This document shows positions 48,678 through 59,480 of a DNA stretch of 64,000 nucleotides, piece by piece. The notes under the pieces are model-generated. The model did no database searches. It worked only from the letters and a program-made list of their open reading frames with translations, and had not been told where the DNA came from. Location of the stretch: NCBI GenBank assembly GCA_963082975.1, contig OY720347.1, forward strand, positions 15,110,225 through 15,174,224, given 5' to 3'. Source of the DNA: Labia minor. Lineage: Eukaryota > Arthropoda > Insecta > Dermaptera > Spongiphoridae. A program made the position numbers and the translations under genes. Within the stretch, counting starts at the first letter, position 1; each line of letters opens with the position of its first letter.

Positions 48678-49621
48678 AAATAAGCGGGAGTGTCCTCCCC
48701 TAGACTTTCCCGCATATAAATAGGTATAAAGAGTTGTGAATGAATATTTAGAATGTAATAAAGTGCTACTTCCGGTTAACTGATATTTTAAATGTAAAAA
48801 AAACAGATATGGATATAATATAAATATTTTTAATTTTATTTTATTTATAATATATAAGGGCTGGCTGTGACGTCATGAAGTGCTGGGTGACGTCATATAA
48901 TTTTAAATTAAGAAAAAACTAATGAAGATGATTTTTCTCGAGGATAAAACCAATACAAAGTGCATAACACGTGGAGATATGTCCTCACGTGAAATTTGAT
49001 ATGAAAATAACCCTTCACTTCCTCTCTTCGATCGGCAATACTAGCACTTCCGGTTTCCGGATTTGCACCAAAAGTTGGTCCATTCATCATACTGATGCAT
49101 TAAGTAAATATACCAAATTTCATCAAAATCCGTTCAGCCGTTCAAGCTGTACTCTTCTATACGGACGTACGGACAGATGGACGGACGGACGGACAGACAT
49201 CATGCTAAAAATACTTTTTTCTGTTTAGAAAATGCATGATTCGTGGAGATATGTACCTAAAAATATATAATAGGTGAAATTTGGTGTGAAAACAATACCT
49301 CCCTTACTATCGTCGGTCGGTAAAAAAGAAACGCTACTTGTATAGGTAAAATGTCACTTCCGGTAGTCAGATCATGATGAAATTTGGTATCTCAATTTTT
49401 TTCATATTTTTAAATCTATATACAAAATAGGAAGCAAATATCTCGAAGCAAACTGGTACTTTACTTGAAAGGTAAACGCAACCAGTGTAGGTAAAGTACC
49501 ACTTCCGGTTAACCGATTTTGACGAAATTTTGATAGAAATCTACAAACTGTGAATAATATCGGTGTACCAAATTTCGAAGTCCTAGCTTGATTAGTTTTT
49601 GAGTAAATTTGCTTACAGACA

Positions 49622-49652
<31 letters not shown>

Positions 49653-49807
49653 CATACATACATACATACACACACACAGACATAATTCGAAAAATGGTAT
49701 TTTCCGACTCAGGGAGGTCTAAAACGTCAAGATCTATCGAAATCTCGAAGTCGAAATTTTTGACGATTCCAATACTTCCCTTATACGAAGTATGCGGGAA
49801 AGTAAAA
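48678..49807 (-). mobile_element. Family C copy C2 with embedded family B sequence
   Basis: Outer ends are those of family C (ACTTTCCCGCATACTTCG start, TATGCGGGAAAGT, stem-loop and CTTATT end). Between about 48796 and 49326 lies a partial family B element. The same composite, with the same join points, occurs at 58409-59592, so the two have spread as one unit. Confidence 0.88.
48796..49326 (-). mobile_element. Family B segment B6 within C2
   Basis: The start TTTTTACCGACCGACGATAG, GTCC tract, core and TGACGTCA pair are present. The family B 3' end (inverse repeat and stem-loop) is missing. Family C sequence resumes after the CATATCTGTTTTTTT block. Confidence 0.82.
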
Positions 49808-49984
49808 AAAGGAAACAACTTAAGCGAACAATGGCCAATATCCCATTGGAGCCAATCAACTACACGACTGATAAAAAAATTAAAAAAAAATTGCACACAT
49901 AATATAAAAAATAGCTTGGTAGTAAATACTAGGTCTACCGCTATGAAGTGAGCGTTTTGTTATGAAAATTATTCTTTCTACCTA
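49808..49984. other. Short unassigned interval
   Basis: It contains no recognised element. The stretch 49925-49984 may belong to the mariner relic that follows. Confidence 0.4.
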
Positions 49985-50420
49985 TTTTGACCATCTTTCT
50001 GACAATTTGAGGATACCACGTCAATAGATATGTTTGACTTTTGAAGCAAACAAACCAGACACCCAATTTTTGACTTCTTAGGAATCAAAGAAGTTCAGTC
50101 AATGCATGTCCCATCGATGAAAAGAAATAGTAGTCGGAAGGTACCAAGTCTGGTGAATACGGTGGGTGAGGTAGTAGCAGCTCCCAGCCAAGTGATTGTA
50201 TCCTGAACTGGTTTTGCTTTGTATGCAGGCCTCCAAAGTTTTTTGGTGATCTTTCACGTTTTTCATTTCTCACATCAAATCATTATTTCTGAACTGTTGA
50301 AACCATCATTAGCATTATGCTTCTGATAGAGCGTGATCACAAGCCTCGACAAGATTTCAATGCTACTTTGCATCACTTTCTGGTACAAAATTCGTTTTTA
50401 CATTTTTAACGCCATGAAAA
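49985..50420 (-). pseudogene. Mariner transposase C-terminal relic
   Basis: On the minus strand SLGWELLLPHPPYSPDLVPS, followed by DYYFFSSMGHAL, is the third catalytic Asp block of a mariner of the mellifera/SETMAR type. The N-terminal and first catalytic parts are absent or illegible. No inverted ends were found. Confidence 0.78.
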
Positions 50421-53400
50421 AATAAGATGTATGTTTATATCAATTGATGTATATTAAATAAATTTGACAGTTGAAATACCAACCAAACAAAAAAAAAAAG
50501 AAAATTTAAGTTAATTCACAACAAATATTCCCTATCGACACATATATATCCGAATGCCACTTCTTATCGGTATTTACCTAGTATTTACACATAAAACAAA
50601 ATTTGATAAAAAATTTATTAAAATAAATGAATAAAATTATCCAATAAAATCTTATAATATTACAATTATTAACTTATATTAAATAAGTGTTTATAATTTT
50701 ACAATACAGTCAAATAAAATCATTTATTATTAAATTAAAGGTAGAAATTACAAATTCGAGCCAAATAAATGATGATTAACATTTTATAATTAAAATTACT
50801 ATATTAATTAATGGTTTGATGGTTATAATACCACAGTTGAAATATCATTTTGGGACATTTAAAAAAATATATGAACAAAACATATTTATCATTCTGATCA
50901 TGTAATAATATTATATATCTCTCTTTATTTATTAAATATGTTTATGTCTAACGACACCATGCATCCATTAAATTAGAAATGTAATAAAATGTATACATAG
51001 AATGCAATCATCTTAATGTATTAATTTTATTAGTCGATAAATACACAAATATAATTTCGAACAATAAATTCTTGACTTGGATCACGCATACAATACTATT
51101 TTATTAATTTTATTGGTACATTAAATGTATAAGTATATATTCGTAAATCCATGTGGTTCAAAAATTCATTTTATACTATATGACAGTGCTACTCCAACTT
51201 GATACGATTAAAGACCAGTATATTATAATGAATAATATAAATTAAATTAAATTATATACCAAATACTTAAACAATTTTGTTTTTATTTAATTTAACAGAA
51301 ATCATTACTTACATATAAATAATGAGGAAAGTACCTTCTAACGAAAGAATTATATATTTTTAATGTAACAAATGTGGTAGATAGTGTACATTTGTTTTAA
51401 ATAATCCAATAATTTATTAATTTTTTGAAAAATTTATATAATTTGAAAATTTTGAAGTTTGATATATATATATAATAACAATTTATCGAATTATTAAGGA
51501 ACACGTTAATAACTACGGTAACTTTATTAAATCCACCCTGATAGAAAGTTTAACTGACCAATTTTGACTTTTAATAATTGAATGAAGTTATAAATCGATA
51601 TTATATTATATAATAATAGTTCTTTTGGTAATAAACAGTTTTTATGAATTCAAAAAATGTTTTCTCTCAAGAGTTTAATAGGATGAAATGAAAGAGAAGG
51701 ATAAAGAAGGATAGAGAAAGAGAGAGAATTAGAGAGTGAGAGGGGGAGAGTTAGTAAGTTGGAATTTCATTTCATGTAAATGCAAAATGATGTTAAGACC
51801 AGAGTGGATCTAATATATTCGTCTTAACATTGGGCAACGATCATAAATCCACGAAAGCATTTTCTACGAGTTTCATTCTGACTTCTAATTGGTGAATAAA
51901 CTTCGCAGCCTGTTCGAATTATTCAATTTCTCTTCCTCACTTAGAAACATAATTATAATTTTTAAATATCTGAAACTATAACAGGTTGGAACTACTTATA
52001 TAAGATCTAATTGACTAACTCTTAATTATGCAAGGTGGTAAAATTTTAATTAGAATCATATTTGTACGTAGTTTGAATTGAAACTTTAAAAAAAAAAAAC
52101 AAATAATAAATATATTTTTTTAAAAAGAATATATAAATAATTTAATTTCTTTATTAATTTGAAATTAAAAACAAAAAACATTTTTTTTTGAATAAAAACT
52201 TTGAATAATAATAATAATACAAGTAATAATTATTTGTCCTCTCAAATATTAATATTTATAAATGTTATAAAATATTCGTTATATACATATATCAAATGCT
52301 GAAAAGCTTCTATTCTCGTATAATCACTAGAATAGGTTTTATTTTAATTGTTTTATTTGTAAATGAGTTTGAATGTAGTATTTATCGAAATTATCATTGA
52401 CAATATACATTTTCTATATCATTTATAAACTCATCTCTTTCATTGTTTTCATTGTTTTTTGTATTATTATACTTTATATTAATTTTTACTTAAAAAAAAA
52501 TCAGTTTGTGTATTTTTTGAAAAGTATTTCGTTTTTATTTTAAAATTTCTTTGTATAAAATTATATATTTAATTATTGTATTTCTGTTAGTCTGTTGAAG
52601 ATTAGTTCTAGTATATTGTCATTTAAGAGATTATGAGAGGAGGAACACTGAATTTTAAAATTTATCAATAATAATATAAATATAAAAAAAATCTTATAAA
52701 AATTTTATGAAAATTCAAATTCTAAAAGCTATTGATCTCTAATTACATTACAATTAATTAATTATAATTTAATTATATTTATTCCACACCTTCCATTGAA
52801 ATATCTATAAAAATTTTCAATAGTCTATCTCAATTTAAAGATGATTTCAATTTGTCATAAGAGCGAACAGACAGACAGACATGAAGTGAAGTTGATGAAA
52901 ACGTTATAAAAACCTTATAAACTTTTACTTTAATAAAAAAATTTATTTTTAAATTTAAAAAAAAATTAAATAAAAGTTTGTATTTGCTCTTAATATTATA
53001 TGTATTAAATTAACTAGTCAACAATAGAAAAATATATAATTTATTGATACAATTATATAACTATTATAATATCTACAAAGATTAGTCAATATATAATAAT
53101 TTTGAAATTAATTTTAAAGAATCAATCATTGAAATTGTTTAATCAAGAGTTTTATTGCTGAAATTGGTTAGACGTTTCCATTTGCTAAAGTTGTTTATTT
53201 GTTGAAAGGTGTCCGAACATCATATTATTTAAGCATGTATGTGCTCTTGTTTACAAGTATTGATATTTGTATTAGGAAGATCCAAAAGTTTCTCTTTGAG
53301 AGCTTTCCGAAATTTTGATATTCAATTAACATTATGAATGACTAACAACAACAAACTAAACATTCATCAATCTGCTTTTAAGCTTCAACAAGGATATCGA

Positions 53401-54829
53401 CAGAAAACTCATTTCTATTAATATTCATCTTACATTTTCATATATTATTTATTATTTTGAAAATTAAATGTTTTATAATTTACAAATAAATTCAAATTAT
53501 GATTAAATTTATTATGGTAGGGGTTATTTTAAAATAATATATAAGTTTATATATATATTAATTAATTAGTCTGATTATATTTTGCTGTTTCATAAATTCT
53601 CTTCAGTTTAGGAACGAATATATACAACAGCCATAAAGTCTTGTTTTCATTTACAATGTAATATTCATTAAGGGACGAGATTCAACTGAACGTTACAGAT
53701 AAATTCAATGAATGGTTTTCTAAATGAATGTTACCATTATTCATTCATGAATGTCCTTTCCAGGACAAGGAAGATCTCCTCCGTCACAGGACAAAAACCC
53801 GGTCAGTGAGATGAAATTGAGCATCAATTGAAAACGCCATAAATGTTTTCTATCTCATCGATTTTATTATTACTAATATTATTTTTTTTTATCATAAATC
53901 ATGATCAAAAACAAGTTCCATTGTTATAATGGATATAATGTTAAAGTCATTAAAATGGAATAGAACGAAAAATTAAGCATTTATCTTTATTGATTTCACA
54001 ATAGATGATCCGAGAAGATCCTTTTGGAGAATATTTGGGAAGTGAGTTGAAGGGGAAAATGAAAAAGAATATGAATGGGTCGGTATCTAAAAGGGTGAAA
54101 AGCCATAGAAGACGGTTTGTTCCGAGCTGGTCAGAAGGCAAGCCTTTGTTGGGAATATATTGAAGGATTCAACCCCCAGAGGGTAAACGGTTTAATTAGG
54201 CTCAAGTGGATTCGTCAGGCTTGTGGCCAACAACTCACAACAACAACAAACAACAACAACGTAACAATGGCGGATTAGAGAAGGGGACATGGTCTTGTCT
54301 GAAAAATTCCACACTGACATATGGATCACAAAAACTTTTAATTAGAACGAAATAAGTAATGTATTTTAAGGGAAAGGGCCAATTGTTGGAGGGTGACGCT
54401 TCATTAATAAGGAATACCAATAAAGGAGGGACTGAACTCTCTGAACATTCACTCGTTGTATATGGTAACTGAATACGAAATGAATTTAAAATGAAAGACA
54501 GGCATACTATCAAGTGCATAGTGGGACAGAGAGGGAGGCACTTCTATTTGTTTATTGCATTTTGAATATTTTATTATTTACAACTCATTTATTTTTTCGA
54601 TATCACTTGGTAGGGTGCATATTATATTATAGTATTTCTTCTCCACGCCCTTGATATTAAATACTTTTCAATCTTTAATTAGAAAAATAGTTCACTTTTC
54701 AATTCACTGAAGAAAATATTCAAAACATTCCCATTTAATTCTTTATTTAATATAAAAAAAAAAATTAACTTTCTCACATGCCTTTACCCAATCCAACTTT
54801 GCACCAAAAACTCATAAATAGATCTATCT
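50421..54829. other. AT-rich sequence, no gene seen
   Basis: Mostly A/T-rich with simple repeats. The parts at 51640-51920, 53640-53830 and 53950-54540 have a more balanced composition, including a (CAA)n tract near 54238-54258, but show no domain or splice-bounded frame that I can assign. Confidence 0.5.
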
Positions 54830-55060
54830 ATCTCTGTAACTCTACGGAACTCGAAAGTTCTTGGCCGCATCAACCACATTTCTCCAATTATCCCTATCCT
54901 GAACCACAACCCTCCAATCTCTACACTCTCCCTCCTCTCTCATGTCCCTTCCTACATTGTCCACCCACTGGGTCCTTGGTCTTCCAAGCGGACGTTTCCC
55001 AATCGATCTCCTCACCATATATATTTTTCGTCATTCTTTCCTCTCCCATTCTTTTTGGAA
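54830..55060 (-). pseudogene. LINE 3'-end fragment F4
   Basis: It is the same tail region as F2 (a variant of KTQWVDNVGRDMREEGECRD followed by NWRNVVDAAKNFRVP on the minus strand). It abuts GATAGATC-type simple repeats at its 3' end (54815-54835), as F2 does. Confidence 0.72.
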
Positions 55061-55778
55061 TATATGTAATTTAAAATAAATCTCATTTTATTCAAAAAAA
55101 TCGTAGTATCCTTTAAGAAGGTTATGGGTTTAATACGAAAAATGCTTATTAATAAAAAAATTTGTCTATTTTTTTAGTAAAAGCATATTAATACGTTCGA
55201 GCTACTCTGTTGAGGAAATAATAATAATCATTTCAAAGTGTTTGTTTTAAAAGTGTTCTTATTTAGATCTTACCATGAGATACTATTATATTTACAATAG
55301 CTATTCACATCTTAAGTAAATACTTGGTAGAAAGAAGAAGAAAGACACACCAATCTAATTAAATGAACAATTAAATAAAAGCCCATTAAAAGATAATACA
55401 ATTAACCTGTTATTCGGGAAACGAGAATTCAACACAGACAACCTCTATATTTTTTACCTCCATGACTTTAATAGCTATTTCTGATTCAGTTCCAATAGCT
55501 TTAATGGGGATTTCACAAAAATCTTTTTTATTGTACATTTTTACCTTTTTTTTGCTTTTTTTTATAAAAAAAATCTATTTTAGAAAAGTATAATTTTAAA
55601 ATGTATTAAATGAAAACCATTAAGTTATTCCGTATTTTTTTTAAAAATAAATAATTTAGAATAATAAAGATTTAAAATACGAAGTAGTTAAAAATTACGA
55701 ATAAATTTTACAAAAAAAACAAAAAATAATCAAAAGATCTTTGATTAGAATTTGTTTAAAGTTTAATTTTAAACTTAC
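55061..55778. other. AT-rich hig intron sequence
   Basis: This is sequence directly downstream of the Ig-start exon. Nothing is recognised beyond the splice donor. Confidence 0.55.
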
Positions 55779-55952
55779 CGGTAAGGTACTGTCTGAATGT
55801 GGATGTCCATGTCCATTCTGGATTTCCTAGCCTTCTACTATAAAGGCATTCGAGATGTAGAATGGAACCGGGAAATACAGCAAGTTCGCCTCCAGGTTCT
55901 ATTGCTGCAGACCCTGCAGGCACTCTCACCAGCACCGATGGTGGAGAATCCT
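55779..55952 (-). CDS. hig: hig internal exon: start of Ig-like domain
   Basis: This is the exon after the one at 57740-57902. It is 174 bp and starts with the last two bases of a split Glu codon. It then reads DSPPSVLVRVPAGS, IEPGGELAVFPGS, LHLEC and NPEWTWTSTFRQYLTG. LHLEC supplies the first Ig cysteine and PEWTWT the core tryptophan region. In the fly protein the matching segment also follows a TTMLTNF-type linker and ends in a Tyr-Ser-Thr-Gly-Trp stretch, so the next exon should begin with a Trp codon. The acceptor is TTTGTTTTCAG and the donor is TTACCG followed by GTAAGT, a near-ideal splice site. The exon leaves one base of a Gly codon. The second Ig cysteine and the four C-terminal sushi modules known in the family were not found in this window. 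They probably lie beyond position 1, which would make the downstream intron exceptionally long. Confidence 0.93.
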
Positions 55953-56397
55953 CTGAAAACAAATTATAAATTTTAATTTTCAAAAAATATATTTTATAAT
56001 TTTTATCTTACAAATACTGAATAAGGAATAGTTTTAAGTATTAATGTAATTATTATATAAATTTAATTTCTCATTGATTCAATAAAAACTAAATTGTTTA
56101 TTTTATCAAAAATGAAATAATTTTAAATAATTATATTAGAAAAAATATTAAATAATTAATTATGAAAAATTCAAGGAAATGAATGAAAAGGTCGATAATC
56201 AATTTTTTCATTTCCACCTCAACCCCCCTCCAATTAAGCAAATAATTAAATTATGGAAAATTATTTAATAATATTTTTAAAGTGAATTTCTCTTTAAAAA
56301 TAAAATAATTGATATGTAGGTGATGTATGTTGACTTTCCGAAATAATTATTCAGTTGGGCCTTGTCATTTATAATACGGTATATATATATATATACA

Positions 56398-56815
56398 TAC
56401 GAGATGTGTCTAAAAAGTTCGGTGAATGGTATGATAAAAACATTAAAAATTGAATGTTAATTGTAAATACCTTTATTAACCTTCAAAATACTCTCTACTA
56501 GTCACAACACACTTCTGACAACGTTCGTATAACGCTTGAAAACTGTTGGAGAAGTCTTGATATGGAATCGTTCTCAGAGTAGCCGTCACAACGTTCAGGC
56601 CGGCAATCCACAAGCAGGACACCAGAAAACACTGAATGTGTACGAGAGATGTTAACAAAAGATCGGCGATTGACTCTGCAACTAATATCCGAAGAATTGG
56701 GTATTAACAAAGGCATAGTAAGTAGTGTTTTCTGGTGTCCTGCTTGTGGATTGCCGGCCTGAACGTTTTCAAGCGTTTTCAAGCGTTATACGAACGTTGT
56801 CAGAAGTGTGACATT
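56398..56815. mobile_element. Fold-back mariner relic
   Basis: It starts TACGAGATGTGTCTAAAAAG, a mariner-type end. A 44-bp perfect inverted repeat (56590-56633 against 56724-56767) encloses 90 bp. That loop encodes, on the plus strand, NTECVREMLTKDRRLTLQL and ISEELGINKG, the helix-turn-helix linker of a mariner transposase. A second inverse match of about 34 bp (about 56510-56545 against 56769-56804) lies outside, where the minus strand reads the C-terminal ALYERCQKCVVTSREYFEG. The copy is thus an inverted duplication with N- and C-terminal scraps. Confidence 0.8.
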
Positions 56816-57344
56816 ATTTATGATAGTTATGTTATTTCAGTTATTCGCTGAAGATTGTTTTTTTAAAGATAGAAAAAGAAGCTACTATAAGCTATTTGTA
56901 AAGAATAAAATTGAATTGTAAGTGATATACATTTGTAGTTATTAGATGTTTAATATGTAATATTTTATTGCAAAATTATTGCTATTATTAAGATGTAGCT
57001 ATCCAATATTAGGAAAAAATGACTTTCAAGCAGTCTGCAAAGAAAATTAAAAATATATACGCTTTATAACTAATTTTGTAACAACCAAGAAAAGATACAT
57101 AAAAATTTTAAACTTGATATATAAAAATAGTTTGAACAGCAAATTTTCTAATTTATTGGTAGCACTTAGAATTTTGCTGACTGTTCTGGTTGTTGTTGCT
57201 AAGGCGAGTTTTTTTTTTTTTTTTCAATGTTCCAATCGAAAAAGAAGTTAGTGTTTAAATATGAAAGAAATTATTGCAACAGTCAAAGTATAAAAACAAA
57301 AAACAAAAAACAAATATCGCTACGCTTCTTTATTTATTGTTTTC

Positions 57345-57470
57345 TATTGAACTCTGTGGCTCTACGGAACTCGAAAGTCCAGCAGCAACCACATTTCTCC
57401 AAGTGTCCCTTACCTGAGCCATAACCATCCATTTCCTATCCTCTCCCATCTCTCTCGCGTCCCTTATATT
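57345..57470 (-). pseudogene. LINE 3'-end fragment F5
   Basis: It contains CTCTACGGAACTCGAAAG and CCACATTTCTCCAAGTGTCC on the plus strand, in common with F2 and F4. It is too short for classification on its own and lies in the hig intron. Confidence 0.65.
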
Positions 57471-57739
57471 TATTGATTTAGAATTTATTTTTATTTTATT
57501 GTAATAATACTTCCAAGTTAAAATTTAATTGATAAAATTTACCTTTATCGTTGTTTTGTATTTATAAAAAAAAATAAAAATATTAAATATAATTTCTTGG
57601 TTTATACAAGGTGTAGGAGAAGAGGGAGGGTCAGAATAATATTTGCAACAGGGGTGCTACAATACCATGACTCGGCTCTGAATGTGAAATTTGCCCAGAA
57701 TGGAAATCAATGGGAATAATCGTTATCACGTTCGTTTAC

Positions 57740-57902
57740 CTGTGAAGTTGGTGAGCATAGTGGTCGGGATGCATGCGGGCAATCTCGCTGACCATTTGCC
57801 ATTGTGACAGTGAAGGGCTGATTCACCCAACAACTTGAAAAGTCCGACTTCTCGACATCGAGCCCAGACAATGCCAGCATGTGGAAACTCCATCCGTTCA
57901 TC
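57740..57902 (-). CDS. hig: hig internal exon: sushi (CCP) domain half
   Basis: Hikaru genki is a secreted neuronal protein with Ig and sushi domains that acts in the synaptic cleft, in the fly at cholinergic synapses. This exon reads open for 54 codons plus one base. Visible features are a WARCREVGLFKLLGE segment, then HCHNGKW and LPACIPTT. The cysteine, Gly-Lys-Trp and Pro-x-Cys spacing is that of the C-terminal half of a CCP module. The acceptor is a pyrimidine-rich tract ending TATTTTAG, directly followed by GATGAACGG. The donor is ACAG followed by GTAAAC. The exon enters in phase 0 and leaves one base (G) of a split codon, which the next exon completes as Glu. The protein read across the junction (TNFTEDSPPSV) fits the known Hig order. 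The identification is from memory of the family, and the fit is close. A second gene with the same module pair is the only real alternative. Confidence 0.92.
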
Positions 57903-57939
57903 CTAAAATAGAACAATGGCAAACATTCTGTTACTATTT

Positions 57940-57974
<35 letters not shown>

Positions 57975-58360
57975 TTATACCATCAAAACTCTTAAAACTA
58001 ATTAATTAATTCCTGTTTAATTATTTGTTTATTTATTTATTATGATTAAAGTTTCTTATGACAATTTCGAGTTTCTTAATCCCTTTTCTATTTATAACTT
58101 TTTTTTTTATAATAAATAAATAAGGCAGGGGTTTGGAGATATTGTGAAGTTTTGTAGAAGTGGCACTCTTTTTAATTGTATACAGTTTTAATTGCTAATA
58201 ATTAAAACTTAATTAGCGAAATATTTGGTTGGTGTATATGGCAGTTGAAAGCTTTACCATTACTAACAAGTAGTCTAATTATTTATGTGCATATGTTAAT
58301 TAAAATTCTTTCAAATTCAATATATATATATATATATATATATTATAGAACACATATACA
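57903..58360. other. hig intron or upstream sequence, AT-rich
   Basis: It holds (AT)n tracts at 57943-57970 and 58320-58342. No upstream exon was identified. Confidence 0.5.
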
Positions 58361-58548
58361 TAGAGTGACCATATTTCGAAAACACCAAACCGGGACAAAC
58401 GTTTTACCTTTTTACTTTCCCGCATACTTTGTATAAGGGAAGTATTGGAATCGTCAAAAATTTCGACTTCGAGATTTTGATAGATCTTGACGTTTTAGAC
58501 CTCCCTGAGTCGGAAAATACCATTTTTCGAATTATGTCTGTGTGTGTG

Positions 58549-58579
<31 letters not shown>

Positions 58580-58873
58580 TGTCTGTAAGCAAATTTACTC
58601 AAAAACTAATCAAGCTAGGAATTCGAAATTTTGATCACCGATATTATTCACAGTTTGTAGATTTCTATCAAAATTTCGTCAAAATCGGTTAACCGGAAGT
58701 GGTACTTTACCTACAATGGTTGCGTTTACCTTTCAAGTAAAGTACCAGTTTGCTTCGAGATATTTGCTTCCTATTTTGTATATAGATTTAAAAATATGAA
58801 AAAAATTCAGATACCAAATTTCATCATGATCTGACTACGGAAGTGACATTTTACCTATACAAGTAGCGTTTCC

Positions 58874-59480
58874 TTTTTACCGACCGACAATAGTAAGGGA
58901 GGTATTGTTTTCACACTAAATTTTACCTGTGGATATTTTTAGGTACATATCTCCACGAATCATGCATTTTCTTACCAGAAAAAAGTATTTTTAGCATGAT
59001 GTCTGTCCGTCCGTCCGCTGTGTGTCCGTAGAGATGTGTACAGCTTGAACGGCTCAACCGATTTTGAAGGGCCACATGCGGCCCGCGGGCCGCGGGTTGC
59101 TCATCCCTGGTATAGATGTATACAGCCTGAACGGCTCAACGGATTTTGATGAAATTTGGTATATTTACTTAATGCATCAGTATGAAGAATGGATCAACTT
59201 TTGGTGCAAATCCGGAAACCGGAAGTGCTAGTATTGCCGATCGAAGAGAGGAAGTGAAGGGTTATTTTCATATCAAATTTCACGTGAAGGCATATCTCCA
59301 CGTGTTATGCACTTTGTATTGGTTTTATCCTCGAGAAAAATCATCTTCATTAGTTTTTTCTTAATTTAAAATTATATGACGTCACCCCGCACTTCATGAC
59401 GTCACATCCAGCCCTTATATATTATAAATAAAATAAAATTAAAAATATTTATATTATATCCATATCTGTTTTTTTACATT
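58874..59480 (+). mobile_element. Family B segment B7 within C3
   Basis: The start TTTTTACCGACCGACAATAG, GTCC tract, core and two TGACGTCA octamers near 59379 and 59397 are present. The 3' end is missing. The core is interrupted by a foreign hAT tip at 59068. Confidence 0.85.
59068..59110. mobile_element. Tip of a hAT element inside B7
   Basis: The inverse reads CCAGGGATGAGCAACCCGCG, then GGCCCGCGGGCCGCATGTGGCCC. This is the G+C-rich end type seen in animal hAT elements (CAGGG start, repeated GGCCC palindromes). On both sides the same family B stretch (ATAGATGTGTACAGC to GATTTTGA) is repeated, so the fragment sits between duplicated host pieces. Confidence 0.7.

Larger units (their letters stand above)
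55953..57739 (-). other. hig: hig intron between the sushi and Ig exons
   Basis: This intron of about 1.8 kb is bounded by GTAAAC at the donor and TTTTCAG at the acceptor on the minus strand. It is AT-rich and holds a fold-back mariner relic (56398-56815) and a short LINE 3' fragment (57345-57470). No other coding signal is seen. Confidence 0.85.

Noticed and set aside
48678-48720. A canonical Helitron 3' end, because the hairpin in the inverse of family C is followed by CTAG
   Set aside because: Family C sequence stays conserved beyond CTAG, and the opposite end has no TC start. The end is better placed at CTTATT on the other side of the hairpin.
53950-54540. A host exon in the more G+C-rich part of the intron
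   Set aside because: Open frames on both strands have low-complexity ends and no domain, and no splice-bounded segment fits the next part of Hig.
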